Source of the DNA: UBA937 sp031549725 | GTDB taxonomy: Bacteria; Spirochaetota; Spirochaetia; Treponematales; Breznakiellaceae | Direction: 5' to 3' | Length of the DNA stretch: 64,000 nucleotides | NCBI GenBank assembly: GCA_031549725.1 | Contig: JAVBPH010000022.1 | Location: 1 to 64,000 of the forward strand | Shown here: positions 60,631 to 64,000 of the stretch, in pieces | How the letters are laid out: each line of letters begins with the position of its first letter | Numbering within the stretch: the first letter of the stretch is position 1 | Translations under genes and position numbers: made by a program | Notes under the pieces: generated by a model | What the model was told of the DNA's origin: nothing | Database searches by the model: none | Seen by the model: only the letters and a program-made list of their open reading frames with translations

Positions 60631-61722
60631 ATGAACATTAGTATATGCCCCAAACCAACTGGTTATTTAATGAAAACCCGGCTGCTCCAGCAAACCTCAT
60701 ATTGGAGCATCATCAAGGAAGACCTGGGCTGGATTCCCGGGGCTTTTGATATCCTGACGGAGAATGAGTCCATTGGCGATGTGCTTATCCTGCAGAAACA
60801 GCTCGGCGACGGGTTATCCATGGCCTACGCACCCTATGGGCCGGAATGTTTTCCGGAAGAGGAACTGACCGGGACCTACCTGGTTAAACTCTCCCAGGAA
60901 TTGAAGGAACACCTGGGGCCGGGCTGTATTTTTGTCCGTTTTGATATTCCCTGGGAGTCCCCCTATGCGGATGATCCGGAACGGTACGATGGTGAAGGCA
61001 ACTGGATGGGCCTGCCTGAAACAAGGCTCATGGAACTCCGGATGAACTGGGGAGTTGAATCGGTGGGCCTCCGGAAAGCTCCCAGCGATTTGCTGCCCCC
61101 GGACACGATTATCCTTGATATAAAACAGAAGGATGATGATCTTTTTGGCCGGATGCATCCTAAAACCAGGTACAATATCCGCCTGGCGGACCGTCATGAA
61201 GTGATTGTCCGGGAGGGTACCGCGGATGACCTGCCCCTCTGGAATACCCTGTACCGGGAAACCGCCGGGCGGAATAATATTACCCCCCACGGACCGGAAT
61301 ACTTTAATCCTCTTTTAGAGAAAAAAACCGTTTCCCCCGGGGAAGACCACACGGATATAAAGCTCCTCGTGGCCGAAGCCGGCGGAATTCCCCTGGCGGC
61401 CATGTTCATGTCCGTATCCAGCGACAGGGCCGCCTATTTGTACGGCGCATCCTCGGACAGCCAGAGGAATTTGATGGCCCCCTATGCGCTCCAGTGGCAC
61501 GCTATCCGGACAGCAAAACAGGAAGGATGTACCAGTTATGATTTCTTCGGGGTTTCACCTTCCCCGGATCCGGCCCATCCTATGTACGGGTTATACCGGT
61601 TCAAACGGGGTTTTGGGGGAGATTTGTTCCACCGCCAGGGCGCCTGGGATTTCCCCTATGATGAATCCGCGTATGTTCAATACCGGGGGGCTGAATTTAC
61701 CGCTCCGGGGTTTAATGTGTAG
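60631..61722 (+). CDS. FemABX-family aminoacyl/peptidyltransferase (FemX-like)
   Basis: A 363-aa cytosolic enzyme of the FemABX family, which attaches the first amino acids of the interpeptide bridge to lipid II using aminoacyl-tRNA. Evidence: FGRMHPKTRYNIRLADRHEV in the first GNAT-like half, and LLVAEAGGIPLAAMFMSVS, AAYLYGASSDSQRNLMAPYALQ and YDFFGVSP with FKRGFGGDL in the second. ATG follows GGAG. A role in cell-wall peptide modification is likely; the amino acid added is unknown. Confidence 0.88.
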   Translation: MNISICPKPTGYLMKTRLLQQTSYWSIIKEDLGWIPGAFDILTENESIGDVLILQKQLGDGLSMAYAPYGPECFPEEELTGTYLVKLSQELKEHLGPGCIFVRFDIPWESPYADDPERYDGEGNWMGLPETRLMELRMNWGVESVGLRKAPSDLLPPDTIILDIKQKDDDLFGRMHPKTRYNIRLADRHEVIVREGTADDLPLWNTLYRETAGRNNITPHGPEYFNPLLEKKTVSPGEDHTDIKLLVAEAGGIPLAAMFMSVSSDRAAYLYGASSDSQRNLMAPYALQWHAIRTAKQEGCTSYDFFGVSPSPDPAHPMYGLYRFKRGFGGDLFHRQGAWDFPYDESAYVQYRGAEFTAPGFNV

Positions 61723-61740
61723 TATGGGGTATTTCCTGCT

Positions 61741-61800
61741 GGTCCCTTCGAGGGCCTCAGGGACCGGAATCTCCCGGTGGTTGAGGCCCTCGAAACCACG
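61741..61800. repeat. Two-hairpin repeat, family B copy 8 (reference copy)
   Basis: Left hairpin GGTCCC (61741-61746) / GGGACC (61760-61765); right hairpin GTGGTT (61777-61782) / AACCAC (61794-61799). The left loop region (61747-61759) is the exact reverse complement of 61782-61794. Located between the convergent femX-like and minD-like genes. Confidence 0.9.
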
Positions 61801-61823
61801 GGCTACGATAAGCTTTCCTCTGC

Positions 61824-62966
61824 TTATGGCTTGAATCCCTGGGAGATTGCCTTTGAAAGTTTACTTTTAAGGAAGGTATTTTCTTTTTTAAGTTTTACAA
61901 TTTCAAACTGCTGGGTTTTTACGGTTTCAATTAAATCACCCTGGGAAAGAACTCCGCTGTGGAGCAGTTCCTCCACATATTCCATTTTATTGTTGAAATC
62001 CACCTCGGCTTCAATGGAAGCTTCCTGGAAGCTGTTTTCTATTTCCGATTCATCCAGGACAAAGTCATCCTGGTCGTCGCTCTCCATGATTTTATCGGCT
62101 ATGCGGTAGATGGCCTGGGAAATGACCGCCTGGGGTTTGTAAATGACCACCGGCAGCCGGGAGGAAAGGGCTATGTCCTGAACATTGTCCCGGTAGATAA
62201 TCCCCAGGTGTTCGATTTTCAGATCCAGGTATTCCTCACAGGACCGGCGGATTTTCATGGCCACCTCCGCGTCCTTGGGATCTTCAATCAGGTTCATGAT
62301 CAGCCGGGGATGGAAATGATCAATTTTGCTTTTAAACTTGTTGTACGAATTCTTGTCAACTTTTTTAACACCCTCCAGGATTTTGGGGATGTACAGCTTC
62401 TGAAGGCCGGTCCCGTCCCTCCGGAGTTTTTCCAGATAATCATATGCGGGGGTTCCCTTGGTGAATACGGTATACATGAGCCGGAACACGGAATTTTTCA
62501 GGAATACGTAGGCATTCAGGGTGGCGGTAACCGTGGGGGCGCTTACCACAATTCCGTGGGCGGACAGGAGGAAAAAGTCCAGGATAAACTGATGGGACCC
62601 CGCCCCCAGATCGATCACCAGGATATCCGCATCCAGCTTCATCAGCCTTTTGATGAGGGCATTCCGCTGGGCTGCCTTGATATTGGCGCTGCCGGGAATT
62701 TCCGTATCCCCCGGGATAAAACGGAGATTGGGAATGCTGGTCTGGATTACGGCCTTTTCCAGGTCGGACTTGATATCGTTTAAGAACGTACCGATTCCCG
62801 CCTTGGGAGCCTGCTGGCCGATAACCAGGTGCAGGTTTGATGCCCCTAAATCCAGGTCGACCAGGATAACCCGCTGACCCGCCTGGGCAAAGGCTACCGC
62901 CAGGTTTGCCGCAACCAGGGATTTACCAACCCCGCCCTTACCGCTGGCGATGGGAATTATACGCAT
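61824..62966 (-). CDS. MinD/ParA-family ATPase with C-terminal coiled coil
   Basis: A 380-aa ATPase with the deviant Walker A SGKGGVGKSLVAANLA (residues 8-23), the RVILVDLDLGASNLHLVIG motif and the DILVIDLGAGSHQFILDF motif. The last 100 residues are an acidic segment followed by a heptad-like coiled coil (TVKTQQFEIVKLKKENTFLK), which standard MinD and FlhG lack. It resembles the FlhG/MinD-type proteins of spirochetes, but no flagellar or min genes are adjacent. Its ATG overlaps the stop of the preceding small membrane protein by one base (TAATG). Confidence 0.88.
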   Translation of the reverse strand: MRIIPIASGKGGVGKSLVAANLAVAFAQAGQRVILVDLDLGASNLHLVIGQQAPKAGIGTFLNDIKSDLEKAVIQTSIPNLRFIPGDTEIPGSANIKAAQRNALIKRLMKLDADILVIDLGAGSHQFILDFFLLSAHGIVVSAPTVTATLNAYVFLKNSVFRLMYTVFTKGTPAYDYLEKLRRDGTGLQKLYIPKILEGVKKVDKNSYNKFKSKIDHFHPRLIMNLIEDPKDAEVAMKIRRSCEEYLDLKIEHLGIIYRDNVQDIALSSRLPVVIYKPQAVISQAIYRIADKIMESDDQDDFVLDESEIENSFQEASIEAEVDFNNKMEYVEELLHSGVLSQGDLIETVKTQQFEIVKLKKENTFLKSKLSKAISQGFKP

Positions 62967-63448
62967 TACATTCCTCCGTTGCTGTTATTAGCCTGTGAAT
63001 GAATTCCGGAATCATTTTCCGCCGGCTGATTATCAGCGTTTTTCCGCCGGACAGCTTCCAGTCCCCTTCTCACAAAAACTATTCCCAGAATACTAATAAT
63101 ATCGGCAAACATGATAATGACCGTAAGTCCAAGGCAAATCAAAAAATCCACGGACATGGCAGCCCGGTTTACCGGAAGGGCGTTAAAAACCCATATTCCC
63201 GTCAGCAGAATACTGACACATTTCCCTGCGATATTTAAAGGAAAATAACCGGCATATTTTTCAGCATCAAAGTACACAAACCAGGCCATAATAGGAAACA
63301 GCGCCTGGGGTGAGGTATAAACCAGATAAGGATATGATCCTTTACCTAGGGAAAGTTTTCCCAACTGGGTCATGGTACTGACAATTAAAACAAGACGTAC
63401 GACATCGTATAAAAACAGAAACAGCCGTGAAAACCGGTAATTATTCAT
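62966..63448 (-). CDS. Small membrane protein coupled to the MinD-like ATPase
   Basis: A 160-aa protein with four predicted helices (about residues 10-28, 47-62, 72-92 and 98-125) and a polar C-terminal tail rich in Asn, Ser and Gly. No family recognised. Because its stop overlaps the ATPase start, the two are made together, and it may be the membrane receptor of the ATPase (inference). Confidence 0.7.
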   Translation of the reverse strand: MNNYRFSRLFLFLYDVVRLVLIVSTMTQLGKLSLGKGSYPYLVYTSPQALFPIMAWFVYFDAEKYAGYFPLNIAGKCVSILLTGIWVFNALPVNRAAMSVDFLICLGLTVIIMFADIISILGIVFVRRGLEAVRRKNADNQPAENDSGIHSQANNSNGGM

Positions 63449-63576
63449 ACTAAAACTCTACGGGTACGGAAGCGGCGGGTCAAGTAGTTTATGGGTAATT
63501 TTATGGATGATATCCCCTAAGACAGGGACTATTTTTACCGGGGCCTCCAGTGTCCTGACTGGTCACCGGGATTCTT

Positions 63577-63612
63577 CCGTACCCGTACCGTACCCGTACC
63601 GTACCACTACCG
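63577..63612. repeat. Short tandem repeat of CGTACC units
   Basis: CCGTACCCGTA / CCGTACCCGTA / CCGTACC followed by ACTACCG. The surrounding gap 63449-63714 contains no other feature. Confidence 0.7.
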
Positions 63613-63714
63613 TGTAAATGGCCATGAACCGGCCAGCCCGCACCTTCGCTGAACGGTTTTAGTATGGTTTTAATAATAGGCGTTATACTACAGGGTTGCC
63701 GGAAATAGGATAGG

Positions 63715-64000
63715 CCGAGGACCGAGCGAACCCCGTTTTTCCCCGGTAAGCCCCCACCATCCCGCCCCCGCGAAGCGGGCCAGGGCTGACCAAATTCCGA
63801 TACAGCACCCGATGGACAGGGAGGGACAGGCGGGGTGAGCGTTTCCGCAGGCCAAAAACCGAGGACCGAACGAACCCGTTTTTCCCCGGCAAAGCCCCCA
63901 CCATCCCGCCCCCGCGAAGCGGGCCAGGGCTGACCAAATTCCGATACAGTACCCGATGGGCAGGGAGGGGAAAAGACGGGGCGAGCGTTTCCGCAGGCCA
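63715..64000. repeat. Start of a 144-bp tandem repeat, running off the window
   Basis: Unit 1 is 63715-63858, unit 2 is 63859-64000 and cut only by the window end. Each has CCGAGGACCGA.CGAACCC, CCCCCACCATCCCGCCCCCG, the hairpin CCCGC/GCGGG, TGACCAAATTCCGATACAG and GCGTTTCCGCAGGCCA. The units differ by several single-base substitutions and by 1-2-base indels. A minus-strand frame spans both, but the indels shift frame between units, so I do not call a gene. Confidence 0.85.

Noticed and set aside
63683..63937. Open frame through the 144-bp tandem repeat (48-aa peptide repeat)
   Set aside because: Indels of 1-2 bases between units shift the frame, composition is extreme (Gly, Pro, Arg), and no start signal is seen.

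Overview
The window looks like chromosome from a fermentative, probably gut-associated spirochete, most likely Treponema in the broad sense. This is inferred from protein families; no rRNA is present. Supporting signs are many lipoproteins and signal-peptide proteins of unknown function, a six-gene Rnf operon, a branched-chain 2-oxoacid:ferredoxin oxidoreductase next to butyrate kinase/phosphotransbutyrylase, a DUF3798-type ABC importer, a TrpX-like ABC importer, and intergenic DNA crowded with dispersed palindromic repeats. I see no tRNA, rRNA, CRISPR array, phage or complete insertion sequence.

Layout. 0-9 kb: a gene tail, ffh, a secreted protein, an M29 aminopeptidase, then two minus-strand operons (2-oxoacid:ferredoxin oxidoreductase; buk-ptb) that together can turn branched-chain 2-oxoacids into volatile acids with ATP gain. 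9-20 kb: SH3 protein and M48 lipoprotein protease, a CHASE2 nucleotidyl cyclase, RlmE, a polyprenyl synthase, a degenerate CCA-transferase-like HD protein, an RlaP-type nucleotidyltransferase and three exported or membrane proteins of unknown function. 20-30 kb: a GH4 glycosidase, an aldo/keto reductase and a complete DUF3798-type ABC importer. 30-36 kb: M32 carboxypeptidase, a cytidylate-kinase-like/BON protein with a structured leader, a zinc-ribbon membrane protein and a VOC protein. 36-43 kb: TPR protein, an LpoB / COG3014 / LPP20 lipoprotein operon, and an XRE-cupin regulator with an acyl-CoA synthetase.

43-50 kb: TonB and a TonB-dependent receptor behind a cobalamin riboswitch, which identifies the receptor as a probable vitamin B12 (BtuB-like) importer; then a divergent TrpX-type ABC importer whose promoter is embedded in a perfect 22-bp dyad; then an esterase. 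50-55 kb: TolC / HlyD / MacB-like tripartite exporter. 55-60 kb: rnfCDGEAB. 60-64 kb: a FemX-like peptidyltransferase, a MinD-like ATPase with a small membrane protein, and the start of a 144-bp tandem repeat running off the end.

The metabolic genes fit together: the oxidoreductase reduces ferredoxin, Rnf re-oxidises ferredoxin with NAD+ and stores an ion gradient, and Buk makes ATP from the acyl phosphate. The most unusual sequence features are the repeat families, especially one made of two hairpins with mutually complementary loops, and the long dyad at 46.17-46.22 kb.
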